DNA of 64,000 bases, from contig VXAI01000198.1 of NCBI GenBank assembly GCA_013399305.1, forward strand, positions 1,295,943 to 1,359,942, written 5' to 3'. The position numbers and the translations under genes were made by a program. Source of the stretch: Rostratula benghalensis (lineage: Eukaryota; Chordata; Aves; Charadriiformes; Rostratulidae). The notes under the pieces are model-generated. The model did not search any database and was not told the origin of the DNA. It worked only from the letters and a program-made list of their open reading frames with translations. Shown here in pieces: positions 25,244-38,284 of this stretch (within the stretch, counting starts at the first letter, position 1; each line of letters opens with the position of its first letter).

Positions 25244-28200
25244 AATCTCAAGTGATTACTTACAATTTCTCTCTGTATAGCAATCAGAGAAGCAAATTAA
25301 ATTCCCTTTGTGGAAGCTCTCAACACTCTCCAGGTACTGAAACAACATTCTTTGGGTCTGAAGATTCAGGGGGGGGTGTGCACGTGTCAGGAGAAAGAAA
25401 ACTCTGTGTTTCTCTGCACTGCACACCTAACACAGACCATAACACTCATTCCTGCTGTACAGCCTGGTATAAATTAACTGCAGAAGCACCTAAGGACAGG
25501 AGATCTTCCTCCCTACACAGTCCTGCTCTGCACAAGAAGTACGAGATGGTGTAAGGTGGTCAAGGGTGCCCACCTTCCGCAGTGTCCTCCAAGATCCTAC
25601 TTGCTCATAGCCGTTATGGCTTGATTTGAGGTTTTCAACAAGTTTTGACAGAGGGGCCTGTATTTGTATTGCCCAAACATAAAAGGAGTGCTTCCTGTAC
25701 CATACAGATGGGCTCTACACCATTACTGCAGACTAACTCCAGTTTTAATTGTGGAGATCTTTAGCACAGTCCCATATATGCATCGTAGATAAAGCAGTCC
25801 CAGAGAACCCAAGAGCAGGACTCAAAAGGAATTAGCCAAATCCATGGGCAATGAGCACATCAGTGAATATTAAAACCCAAAATATTGTATAAGCAATTTT
25901 CAGTTGTGTTTCCCAGGCTCTTCAGCAGCATTGTAGGAATTGAGAGTACACCAGCTACAAATGGATCATCTACGTATTCTGAGCCCCAGCCTTGTAATTT
26001 TTGTGCACCATCGCTCATGCTGGATTTGCAGCTCTGCATTAGGACATCTAGTGGCTGAATAATTTACTGTACACATACACATATCTGAATATATTATTGA
26101 GACTTCCTGTCAGAAAGCTCATATCTACTTTTCTAAAGCTTAGAAAGACTCATCTGAGAGCACCTCAGGATTTCTGCATTATTCTGCTGTGCAATGTACC
26201 CCAGCTGACTGCTGGCCAGAGCACTCTGAAGAACAAGCACTCCAAGAGTGACAGCTAAATACAGCACCTTCTACTTTGTCTTTCCTCAGGACTCCACAGG
26301 AGCACATTTACCTCTGACCCATAGCATAGGCTTACTCCTTGCAACATACATAACTCTTCTTTGCTTTAGTTTACAAAGATTTGTCCTTATTCTATGTTTT
26401 AGTAACTTGAGAGAACTTTACTCTCAAGTTTTGTGTTACTTTGTTTCCACAGGAAGAAACAATTACATAAATATTTTCAGTCCAAAGGATAAGCTTCAGT
26501 CTCAGCAATGGAAAAAACCCAAACAACCCACATGAAAAAACCCCCATTATGTTTCTTTAAATAATTCCATCCTACTTGCTTTAAAGTGAAGTCACCATTT
26601 AAACTGTGATAAGCCATCATTTCTGATGAGTTAAAGATCTACATTGCTTTAAAATTAAGATGAAATACAACTACTTGCATTTTCCTGTGTTCACTCACTC
26701 CATAAAATCGACAGACTCCACAGAGCAAAGTTAAGCTGGTAAAAAGTAAAATGCTGAAGTGGTTGGCTGTGCATCAGAATAGGAAAAAGTGGATTAACAT
26801 GCCAGGGGGGTGATGAACATCTGAACTTCTCTAATCAATTTTAAGAATCATAAGACCCAGGCATTTAGAAAATGTCATAATCTTAATACCTAATTCACTC
26901 CTTGATTTCTAATTTGGCGAAATCAACTGCACTTGAAATTTTACCTGCAGCATTTCCTTCAATTGGCCAAAGGATTCCTACTTCAGCATTAATTATTATT
27001 GTATTTCCATACCCTTTTAGATCTCTCCACATAAATTAATACTCTGATCTCACCTACGTTCACTTGTCACACATCCAGGCATTTTTCCTTTGGCTGCAGC
27101 TGGATTCCAGGCAAAGGGCAGCTCCTGAAACGCCCCAACTTCAGTGTAAAGAGCTCAGGCTGCAAACAGAGAGCTCCCATGGCTGGAACTCCCCTTCCCT
27201 TAAAGTCACTCACCAAGTCCCTACTCCAGACTAAGCATCCCAGCTCAGATCTTCCTGTCTGAACTTCTACTTGGAATGGGAGGTGCTCGACAAGAAATAG
27301 ATGATGCAAAGGCGAGATGTGCATGGATTAGAGAGCGTGCTTTGAGAGCAAACAAGGAAAATCAAAAGCAGCAGGACATTAGACAAGCAATTCAGTAGCT
27401 TGGCTATTTGTAATTTGTGGTTAAGAAAAAAAGAAAAAAAGGTTACAGATTCGAGCAGTAAGAGACTCTGACAGATTCTTCAAAACATGGCAGACGTGGC
27501 TGCACAGCTCAGAGCTGGCAGGGATGCTGCTGGCTGCGAGCAGGAGTACAGCGAGAGGGCAAGGGACAAGAAACACCGGGCAAGTCTGTTTCTGTTCTGC
27601 CAGCACAGAAAAAAAGTGAGTGACAAGTCTAGCTATTTCAGTCTCAGTCAGAGGTAGTGTTATTCTCAAAAGGCTGTTACTGAATAAGTTCAGAACCTTC
27701 TCATCAAGTGGGAAGTTATTGCCACCTTTTTTCATCCAAACTTACACAGCACTGAAAAGCAGAATTCACTGAGTCCTTCCTCTGGCAATTAACAGGTGAT
27801 GGCTGAGAGATGTTCAATGACTACACACAATCATAGTCCAGTCAGGAAATGCAGATGGACAGAACCACAGGTCACAAGAAATAGAAACAGAGAAAGGAAC
27901 TTTGTAATTGGAGACCTGAACTTCCTCCTCACTCCTCCTGCCTCAAAACCAAATAAAAATAATAAATGTAAAAACCCAAAAGACATCACCAAAAGCCAAA
28001 TCCAACCTGAGAAGCTCAGAAAATCCTCATATGGAACCAGGTGAAGAAAGCTCATGAGCTAAACTAGCAACAGAAGAGGTTAATGCATAAGGAAAAAAAC
28101 TACCTCTTTTTCAGATGAATTAACCTATTCCACCTGTCAAAAACAGGCCATACAAATGCCTCGCTGAGGTTTGACACATGTAGTACAGGATAAAAAGATA

Positions 28201-28398
28201 ACTGGATAAAAGGAGTTGGCTGCACAGAACTTAGTAAACCTTCCTGCAAGGGGTACCAAGCTCTAGGTGTTTTTTCACCACCTCCAAAGGATTTCTCAGG
28301 CTGGTAATATCACAGTGACATACAGCAGATTGAAACACAAACGGTGTGATTAGAGCAGCCCTTATAGGCACTATATGTGCCAGCCCTCCCAAGTGCCC

Positions 28399-28795
28399 GT
28401 AAAGGCCAGCAGAACCATGGCATGAAGCCACAGGGCTTCGCAATTCAGAGACAAGGCTACATCAGAATGTCACCAACGAGAACACGAAGTGGCATAAAAC
28501 ACTGCATCACCCGAGTCAGATCTGCATCAACAGGATCATTCCCGGGAAGTTTCCACTTCAGGGGAATCAGAAGACAACGGAGCACCGTTAAGAGACAGGC
28601 ACGAGAGTTTCACGTGTGGTGCAGCACCCGTTTTGGACTGGACTGTGATGGAAGACCCCCAAACCCAGGCTATGGCCTGAGCGCTGGGATCCCCGCAGCG
28701 GTGGGAGCCGGGCAATCCCAGCGCCGGGCAGCAGAGGGAAGCAGCGAGCACGGAAACTCTGACCAGCGAGGCGTCTGTCAGGCGCTAAAGACTTC
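28399..28795. promoter_or_regulatory. Small CpG-enriched patch (orphan CpG island candidate)
   Basis: I count 22 CpG dinucleotides in the lines covering 28381-28800, against zero or one per 60 bases in neighbouring lines. The densest part is about 28681-28790. It lies about 7 kb upstream of the exon-1 promoter. It could be an alternative promoter, an intergenic enhancer protected from methylation, or a young GC-rich insertion. No convincing exon is seen in it. Confidence 0.45.
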
Positions 28796-29840
28796 ATGAT
28801 GTTCTCCAAGCAGATAGAACGAACTCTGTCCTAAGTAATCACACCAGAGACCATGAAGTCAGTAGCTTAACGGAAGTGGCCTTCTATGAAAGATGAAGCA
28901 GAATTTTCTCTAGCTTCAGGGAAAACTTATTGAGCTCTGAAAAGAAAAAAGTAAAGTGCAACACAGGGGTTTTTCTGCTTTAGTTACCCAAACCTGAGTT
29001 TGTATGTTGGTGTTACCAGCAAAACTCACTAGAAAATAGAAAATGTTCTTCTGATCTTGGAAGCATCAAGGATTTATGATTACATCTGCTCTAGCAAATG
29101 AAAATACATCCCCACAGTCAAGTCTTGGCTGATAGACAAAGGAGGAAATATTTTGCATAAAATCTATCTGTAGTATTTAAAGCATGGACATTTTATATTT
29201 TATTTGGATGCAATTTACCTCTGCACAGGAGCATAAAGCACACCTTTGGTATGATTTGGACTCTTTTCTCCAGCTAATTGTCATTGCAACAACAACAGAA
29301 GAATCAAGTGCATTTAATCCCACACAATTGTTTGTTCACTTTCATGGCAGGCCCAGAGTTTACAGAAGAGTTTCTTACAATGGGATTACAACTCTCAACC
29401 AGGTAGCAAAGAAAACATGACACTGAGAACTGTATTTCAACCTAGACAACAGAAAATTTAACTCTCCTCCCTCCCACCCCACTTCTAGAAGAACGCTTCA
29501 AGTTCAAATATTCCCTGAAAGTTCACTGCTAAATTACTCACGGTGGTCACTGGTACATTTTGTTTTACTCTTTGTTACAATAAACTAAAAGAAGAAAGAA
29601 CACTAGGACACTAGTTTGGGCTCAGGAAACAACTAACCTGGATGCAGACTGCAGGAGGTGTCAATTCATGCCTCCCCTCTCACTTTTGGGGCTCTGGTAA
29701 GTATTTAAAGCACGGTGCCTTTGGGTCTGGCATCATCTCCCACTTGGCCTAACTGCTACAAAGTGAGGCTCAGAGAATCTAAGTGAAGTCCAGAGAAGGG
29801 GATAACTGGATCATATCAATTCACATGGACTTTTTATTGC

Positions 29841-29860
29841 AAAAACAACAACAACAAAAA
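29841..29860. repeat. (AAC)n-like simple repeat
   Basis: Four AAC-type units bounded by A runs; a minor simple repeat. Confidence 0.85.
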
Positions 29861-32460
29861 GGTAACACAACAATGAACAGCTCATACATCATTTCAAAAG
29901 GCGTAGCACTTACCATGGAGTTTTTGCTTCAGCCTCCAGCCAGGGCACTTCATGCTTTGAGTCTTCTTTATGGCTCCACACACAAGTAGCTGAAGTAGAC
30001 AATTCCTTGATCACACTGTAAAGAAGATTTGGGAGGAAGGGAGTCAGAAGATGACAGACCAGGTAACAGTAATTATGAAGTTATTAGAAGCACGTATCAT
30101 ACGATAAAAACTTAAAAGTAAATTGCTTTGAAATACAGATTTACACTTTCCTCAACACTTAAGATAAAATACTATTAAATAACTGCTGCCTCAAGTTAGA
30201 ACTAAAGGTTAAAGGACAGTAATTACTGATTATTTAAAGTGCAGTTGTAATGAACTAAGATAAAAAAAGACAGGCCATGTTCCTAAGCCAGACACTATAT
30301 TTCTGCCTGGGAATGTGACTCGAGCCAAGTATAACCAGAGACTCCACTGCAAGTAGAAGCAAAGCTCTGACTCGCACCCAAGTTCTTACAGTGACAAAGT
30401 GCTTCAGTTCACAGCGCTATCTGCACCCCCGGATCAGATGGGTTTTAACAGGAAGTTTGGGTTGCACATCTGGTTAAACACACATACACTTCTATTTTAA
30501 TAAATCCATGAGATTTGCAGAATAAGACGTAAAACCAATTCTTCTAGTATCGCTAAGTGAAATCTGCACTGCAAGTGAAATCACCTTGATAGGAAATTTT
30601 TTAAAAACCAATTAAATTATTGTGTATTACATTATACTCCCAAAGCAGAACATCACAGCAGGCTTTTAGAACATGACACCCAGCAAGGGAATTAAACTCT
30701 ATAAATTCAGGAAAAGAACTACATTGAGTGATTTTCTTTAACCTCTGATTTTAAAGCCAATAATGACAGGATATAAAGCACTTCCATTTAGCTTTTAAAA
30801 GTTACAAAATACACGCAGAGGAATAAAACAAAGCAAAAAAAGCACTGAGATTAATAAGAAAATTTCCTTTCCTTAGGAGGTTTCTATCAGGCAATTCAAT
30901 GATTCAAAAATATTAACTTTAGCCTTGCTGAGTAAAAGTAATTATTTCCCCTTAAGTCTGCTGAGTTCTGTTGCTTTTTCACCCATTGTCATCGCCTGTT
31001 ATTTAGCACATCACATAACTAGCCTTGATTGTGTTACAGTGTTAGGAGAATGAAATTCCAATTTCGAAGATGCTTAGCACTGAAAACCCCTCAGTACATC
31101 AACTCCCTTACAGGTAGCTGCCTGCTTCGATGTGGTGCTGTGTCACAGCCACACCTTCAAAGACTGAAAACTTCCAGAGGTTAGAGATGACTGTCCCTAG
31201 TTGGCATCTTTGAAAATTAGGTCTAACACCAACTCCTGCATAAGCACAGCATCTTCTAGAACTTCTGGCACCCCTTGCTCTCTAGAGAACCGGGGTCACA
31301 ACAAACCAACCTTTTCTAGAGGGGAATTGTTATTGAACAACTCCCTCTTTCATCAGCCATCAACTTCATCACCACCCCAGTAAGTCCTGTACCCAGCAGT
31401 ACAACACGGTCTCCTATCGATCTTTGATGGAGAGGGAGAACAGGCTGTTGTCAGTGTGAAACTCAACTGGGGAGCAGGAACGAGGACTGTGGAGTTCTTG
31501 AGGAGGCAGATGGAAGAGGAAGGCAGACTCTGCACATGGCAGATGTTTTGATAGCCAGCCTTTTGCTCCAGATAAGGCAGGACTCACTATCGCTTGCCCG
31601 GTTTCTCCAGCAGCAAGTATCAAATAGCACAAAGATAAGGAAGCTTTGCCCGGCTGGGGGTCACTACTGATTTGTGAATTCTGATACGGAAACTTTGAAG
31701 AAGTTGGAGCTTTGACTCTGCATGGGGCATAGACAAGTGTGTTCAGAGAGCTGCCAAAAGCTTCTCATCTACCTACGCACTCAGTGCCAGCACAAACCCG
31801 AGGTAAGGCATTACAGAACCAGCTCCAAGTCACCCAGTTCTCTGTGCACCATGCACTGTGTGGCACACAGAACGTGTCTCCCACCCCTTTCCCCCCCAGT
31901 TTTTTCAGAGCCAGGCAACTGTAGCCTTTCACAATTTCTGAATTTCAAAGTTGATGGACTGTGAGTAGAGGATACTGCTTGTGTTTTCCACCTCATAGCT
32001 GCTGCTTACAACACTTCCTTCTGATAGCATGCACAGGCTTGAACCGAATCACCAATTCCGTATTCCAAACACAGAAGATATTGTGTCCCTACCAAGAAAC
32101 AGCCATAAACTTGCAGGGAACTCCCGCATCACGAGAGCTGATGTTCCCATCTCTAATGGCTGAAAAGAAAGGTGTAAACCCTGCCATTTCAGTTTTAGCC
32201 CATTTGGGGATCCATCAGCAGTCTGCAGTTACAGCTTACCTTAGAACTTTCAAGTGCAGCAACTCCAGCCAATAGATGATTAATATGTTAGCAAAATAGT
32301 TCTCTACCTTCTCTCTCATACCAGACAAAAGACATTTATTTCCCTGTCCCTTTCCAGTCTGATGCTAGAGATGCCAGACTAGGGAATCTAACCTCAGCTG
32401 TCCCATATTGTCATTTTAATTAAAGCCATATCCTGTAAAATGCTATATGCTGCTGAAGCC

Positions 32461-32527
32461 CTGATAAGATCCTATTATCAGAAAGGAGCAAATTTCTGAT
32501 GCTATCTGGGCCAGCCCATGATTATCT
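32461..32527. promoter_or_regulatory. Cluster of GATA-type sites including an inverted pair
   Basis: CTGATAA at 32461-32467 and TTATCAG at 32475-32481 form a perfect inverted pair around a 7-base centre. Further TATC cores occur at 32503-32506 and in TTATCT at 32522-32527. The surrounding stretch (about 32405-32560) also has a TTTAATTAAAG homeodomain-like core. GATA factors bind WGATAR. An enhancer role is inferred only from the clustering. Confidence 0.3.
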
Positions 32528-35500
32528 GCCAGAACAAAAGGAATGTTATTAAACAAATTCTGTTAGATCACTGGAGGAGGATAGGATGAAAACCACACTC
32601 CAGTGCAATCCCTTATCTCTCTAGGGTTACACCTGCAGCAGTCACTGCTCTGTGCTGAAAGCCAGAGCAGAGAGAAAGAGGAGTTGCCGGCTCCTGTCTC
32701 ACCGTGGAAAGTTCTGTTCCTGTCCTGCGATTTATTAGCGGGAGGAATACCAACTGCAATATCCATTCCTGGAGATGATAGGTTCTTAAGTACATTTTCA
32801 AAAGGTTCATCAAAAAAATAGTAACTGTATTTACTTGTCTAAATACAGCCATTACTTTCCAGGACACAAGGAAGAAAGGGTTACAACATCTCTCTTACCT
32901 TTAAGGTTTAACGATCTCCTGTGGATCAAAAGCAGTGGGAGGGAATTGCCACACTGCGGTTTCTTTACTTTGACTTCATTCTTTCACTTCCCTGACTCAG
33001 CCAAACAACGTGTCAGCCCCCTTGAGCTGGATCCTGCTCTTTGTGCAGCCAGAACATTCAGCAATTCCAGACAAGGCAGAGCTGTGCCACAACCCTGGGT
33101 TCTCTCGGGTTTCTCAGTGTTACAGGCACCAAAACCAACCTTTTCTTTCTCAGAAAACTAACTCCACACAAGCACCATACTTCTGTTCTTCCAAGCAAGC
33201 ACAGCCCTAATGCATCAGAGCAAGCTGGTGTCCCTGTCCCATTCTGAAACACCACATTCAGCTTCTCTGCCTTCACAGCTGCCAACAGACAAGTTCTGAA
33301 GTAGAAAACCCCCCAAAGTGCAGGCTAAGTACCTTTCTGATTTTTAATTACTCTGTCAGTTACTACACAAGTAACAAGAACGGCCCTACCACACTCTTCA
33401 GCTCCTTACCTGTCCTCCTCTGCCAGGGAACGTAAGCAAAGCTTAAGCAGCTTTGGGAGTGGTGTTTTCCAGGGTCTGCAGAGATAATCACAGACAGCTG
33501 AAGCACTCTGGCTTCATCAGTTACCATTCATCAGCTGCACTAACTCCCACCTCCAGGCTCTCCCTCTGCTAAGAGAATACATTATTTACGCCCATCAGGT
33601 GCCTTAATGCCCGCAGCTGCCTCCACTTCCCCACCTGTGGGCCCTTCCAGCAGCTGGAGAACAGCAGTGCCCTGTGTTTGGGGAGCAACTGCAGATCCTG
33701 CCCCTGCTTATCCTACCAAATAAAGCTCCCTGTTCTGGGCATGCAGCCCCTCACACTGAACTTACAGCAACTATATGGACTAGAAATAGCAGTTCAATTA
33801 GTAACAAAAGGCTACTAAGAAGAATGAAGTAAGACCCCAAAAAAGTTTGAAATGGAAGTTACAAGAGAGGAGACAGTCTCCTGGTCAAATGTTAGATTCG
33901 AGGCATCAGTAGCTTCTCTAAAATGCTTTGTTTTATCTCAAAAGAATTCATGAAAGAAAAATCACTAAAGGGAGTCGTTGGCTGATAAAAAAGATATTCA
34001 CAATAAACTGAAGAACAGCAGCAGGTATATTATATCAATTCATCAGAAATTAATGAACTGGTCTTTAAAAAATAGTTTTATCTTCCTCATCCATATGTAT
34101 TCGATAGGATAACAAGCACAGACACAAATTAAAAGGAGCATTGGTTCTATTTGATGTGTTTTCATATTTCATTCTGATGGTAGGGAGAGCCTCCACCAAT
34201 CTGTGCTGTAGCAGCTCCACCTACAGCTGGAGAGGAGGGAGAAGTTCTGAGCAGCCCTTGGGGACAGGACCAGGCTACTTGGTGCCTGCCAGCAAGATCC
34301 TGAGCATCTCTCAGGACCAAGGTCTTGTGGCTTTGCTTGAACTACAGCACCCTGTACCACTGGAGCCTGGTCTTGGCATCACCCGTGTGTGAGTGAGACA
34401 GGGGAATCCTGCCTCCTGCTCAGACCCCCGTGTTTTCTTGACCTTTTTTGAAGTCTATGGAAATAGGAAACAGCTTCAAACTACCAACCCTGAAAGTATT
34501 GCTGTGTCCTGCAGCTGGCCTTGCCAATCCTTAGAGCTGAGGCAGCAAGAAGTCCCTTCTGAACCCATAATATTTGGATTGTGAGAAGAATTCCAAAGTT
34601 TTCATGAGTGCCAGTTGCAAAGACATTAGGGTTTTCCTCCTGGTGGTTCGGTGTTGAAATGGGAAAGGCTGATTTTGAATTTAATCCAGGAATATTTGTA
34701 CTCAGTAGTTGCTGGTAGCATTTGTTCTCTATACCGTATCTGAGAAGCAAAGATCTATTACAATGACCCAGTTCTGCTTGCAGAGATGCGGTCATTACTA
34801 AAATAAGCTTGTGAAGGGCTGTACAAGCCTTGCAGTTCTATTTTACTTAAATTGTTTGCCATTCTTCCTAAAATTGATTTTGATCTAAATAGATTTTTTG
34901 TTCACAAAGTCTTGGCTCTGGTATCTTTCCACTCACTGATATATGATGCTATTTGACCGATTTAACCTTCACTTCTCTGTGATCTAAACAGCGCACGCTT
35001 TCCAGTATGTGTCTGCCAGTCTATCCTTCCACCCATCCTTGGGTGTTCTTCCTGCTTCAAGTCCCATATGCACAACTCCACTTTATTCACTTTGGCATGC
35101 CCATCACTAGTACATCAGCTTTTTGTGCTTAATGATCAGGTAGGGAAGATGGAACAAAAAGCCTGAAGATTAACATGCAACCCTTGTATATTGCAGGCAC
35201 TTTCCATTTACAAATGATCTCAAAGTATGGGTAATACAATTTGCCAGACAGGGCAGCAGAGTTCACAGCCAGCCAGAAACCTAACAAGTGCCTGAAAGCC
35301 CCTCCTGGTCACGTACAGGTTGGCTGTGGCCAGTGTCAGCTGCAGCAGAGGAAGGAGTGAACGCTCCAGGTTCCATTTCAACTTTACACACTGGTTCCAG
35401 GGATTTCTTACAGTAATACTTTCTTTCTTTTGCCCTGGCCCCTACATTTATATTGCAGAGAAAACACAAACAAGCCAAATAGAGTATATTTTCTAATTTT

Positions 35501-36463
35501 CTCTTAGGCTGCCCCCAAATAATATTTATTTAATGCAAATATTGAAACTGAATTTCCAATAGAAAAACACTTCTCCATTTCAGCCAGCTTTAAACACACA
35601 CTGTTTGTCAAAATCTTCAACAAAAGCTTAATATCTACCCAAGCATGAAGCATTTCTGCATATTAAACTTCAACTGCTATGGGAAGGTGAGAATTCTGCT
35701 TGTGCTCGGCTCTAAAACCACCAGTCACCTTTAATTTAGAAGTCGTTTTTTAAAAAAGCCATACCTTTCTCAAACAAAAGAAAAGGAAAACATGGGCAGA
35801 TAAAATGCAATTGCATATAGTATAATTAGCCAGGATATTCAGAATAATATCTCCTCTCCCCAAAACTACCAGGGGACCTCAGCAACTTACACCATCTGCT
35901 TTTGCCGTTGCAGTTGGCATATGTGCACCTGGTTTAGAAAGCTAAGTAAGATAAGGATTTACATGTATATCAGTAATAAACCCGCTAGAGAATTGCATTG
36001 CCAAAGATGGAAATAAAGAGTTAACTGAGAGAAAAAGGCAGAATGATATTTCCTCACTCTAACTCCTTAACTAGCTGGCTCTAGGAGGGATTTGCATGCA
36101 GCCAGGATCTCATCCTGTTGAGAGAACTGATATTCTCCTCGGATGGCTCATGCATGAAGCTGACATTTCCTAACCGGGGAACATTGTGTCACTAGCACAA
36201 GACAGCAGTAAAACAAGCAGCTCAGCAACAACGACAATCTGCCAGCTCCGCTGCCAGCTCTGCTCCGAAAATATCAAGACTTTATCCTTCCCCCCCTCAC
36301 CGAAGCTAGCAAAGCCTTTCTTAGCTCGTAGGGTGGATTCCCCAGGTGAAATGCAGAAGGACAGAGTACTGTACGAACCAGAGCAAGCCTAGGAGATAAT
36401 TACCCACTGCACAGACCAGAAGTGGCCCAGTTAATTCAAAACTACTTCCCAATTCCACTACCA

Positions 36464-36479
36464 AAAATAAATAAATAAA
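36464..36479. repeat. (AAAT)n simple repeat
   Basis: Three to four AAAT units in tandem; no other feature is nearby. Confidence 0.85.
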
Positions 36480-38106
36480 GCATAAGCTGCTCCAATTCAT
36501 TACTGTTTATTCATCCTTTGAGTGCACTACACGCAGCTGTTAAACGGCCAATAAATCCTCCCCGTTGCAGCGAGCAGCCCTCAGACCCGAAGGGCTGCCT
36601 CGGCAGCTTCTTTGCCAGCACCTCCCATCAAGTGGGTTTTGCACAGAGGAACTGCTGCTTTGGCCTGAGCTCATGATACAACTCATCCCATCTCCTTTTT
36701 CCAGGAAAGGTGTGCCCCAGACATTTTAAAGCATCCTGGGGAGCTACTGCGGAGTAACTGGAAAACAAGGAAAACTTGCTCTTGCCTTGACAGTTGTTCG
36801 TGCCAAGAAATATCAGGGCCCATAGGTCTCTTAACATGTTTTATGTGACTGTAAGTGCTCTTGTTTAAATATAATAAGGATCATTTTAATAAGCATATAC
36901 ACCATGTCATTGGGAGAGAGGTTATTGACAGAAAGCATGCTTTGATGCAGTTTTGAGGACATATTTGTTTTCTCTCACAAAGACATTTCAGAAGCATCAT
37001 CAGGTCTTTCCAGAGTACTCAAAGCATCAACAGGAATTCTGTATAGACAGAATCCATCTTAAGGATAAGAAAAGGAAGGAATAAGAGGTCAAGGAGTAGA
37101 AATAAAAGGTCTTTTTTCATTGTGACCAAAGATCAGAAGTTAGATGCCATCAAGTGCACATTTTGTTTAATATATTTATAAATTAACTTTTTGGCAGTGA
37201 GTCAGAAGAAATGCTGCCTATCAGTCACTAGAGACTGCTAATCTGGTTCTTACCACACTTTTTGTTTACCTAGAGATGGATGTGGGGTTTTAATTGCCTT
37301 TTATGCTTTTTTTTTTCCTTTTGTCTGTCTGGTTTAAGATTTTAATGCACATTAGAAGCCCACCACAACACAAAGTCTTGAATTTACCAAAACAACTGAC
37401 ACAGCTGTTTAGGAAGGATCTGCATAAAAAAGTCTGCCTATGTCTGGGAAGACAAGCCCTTAAAGGGGAGAAGAAAAGCAGAAAGATGGATGAACAATGC
37501 TAACCAAGATCATTAGCCAAGATCTACGAAAAGGGTGAGAAAAACCTGGATAGTTGCACTTGCTATTATTACCACCATGATCAAGAGCCTAGAAGCGGGA
37601 ACAGATGTTCTGAAAAAGAATCAATTTTACCCACTAATTTAAATGAAACCCTCTCTGGAGGGAAATTCACCAACGTGCTCAGGCTCTGCACCAGTTGGCT
37701 ATCTAGTGAAGGAGATGACATGCAATTCACATGAAATCCATCTTGTGACTGCTAAGGCATCTCTTCATATGAATAGCTCAAAAAGGTGGGACAATCTTAA
37801 AGACTAACCAGAGACCTTATAGTCATCCATAGAATAAATAATATGAAAACCCTGGACTGATTTCTGTTGGAGGCCACATTATTTTTCTGTCTGGTACCTC
37901 ATCCCAGAATAGCCCAGAGTTCTGGCACTCTAGCAGCACAGGAGATAAAGTGTGCCCTGCTCATTCACACTCCCTGCAAGCACCATGTGTTTCATTTAGG
38001 ACTCTTCAATGAAACAGCAAGCCCTTCACTAAACGTAGTTTTTCTGGTAAGTTAGGAGAGCAGAAATACTAAGCGTGGTTAAAGACAGCCATGTGGTGAG
38101 CACAGT

Positions 38107-38165
38107 GCTGATGTCAGTGTAAATCAGAGGAGGCTCCACTGATTTCTGTGGAACTAAACACTCAT
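38107..38165. repeat. Relic of an ancient palindromic interspersed repeat (tentative)
   Basis: The stretch contains GTGTAAATCAG, then CTCCACTGATTTCTGTGGA and a decayed complement of the first arm. This matches my recollection of a widespread sauropsid repeat with a GTGTAAATCAG arm and a CTCCACTGAAGTCAATGGA-like centre. A related fragment, GTCAGGAGTAACTCC, occurs at about 38254-38268. I cannot give the family name with certainty. Similarity to a remembered consensus is the only support. Confidence 0.4.
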
Positions 38166-38284
38166 TTCTCATTTCAGTGCAAAACTAACCAACAAACACA
38201 CCAACAAATTCCATCAATAGAAAACCGTCATCAAAGTCAGGTTAATACAAGTCAGGAGTAACTCCCGTGATATTCATCAATTCA

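Larger units (their letters stand above)
22061..28398. other. Upstream flank, no gene recognised
   Basis: The sequence leaves the CpG island and becomes ordinary non-coding DNA. It holds an (AC)n run at 23234-23248, a 46-A tract at 25195-25240 and a perfect 10-bp hairpin at 26404-26430. Open frames such as 22244-22723 (+, 159 codons) and 24397-24912 (-, 171 codons) show no domain and look like chance frames. A divergent non-coding transcript from the island is possible but nothing in the sequence shows it. Confidence 0.6.
28800..38100. other. Non-coding stretch, no gene recognised
   Basis: No recognisable exon appears on either strand. Visible items are an (AAC)n-like run at 29841-29860, an AAAT run at 36464-36479 and a GATA-site cluster at 32461-32527. 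The remainder is unremarkable mixed-composition DNA. Confidence 0.6.

Noticed and set aside
34990..35110. Possible LINE fragment with C/T-rich wording such as CCATCCTTGGGTGTTCTTCC
   Set aside because: I could not match it to a specific family or orientation.
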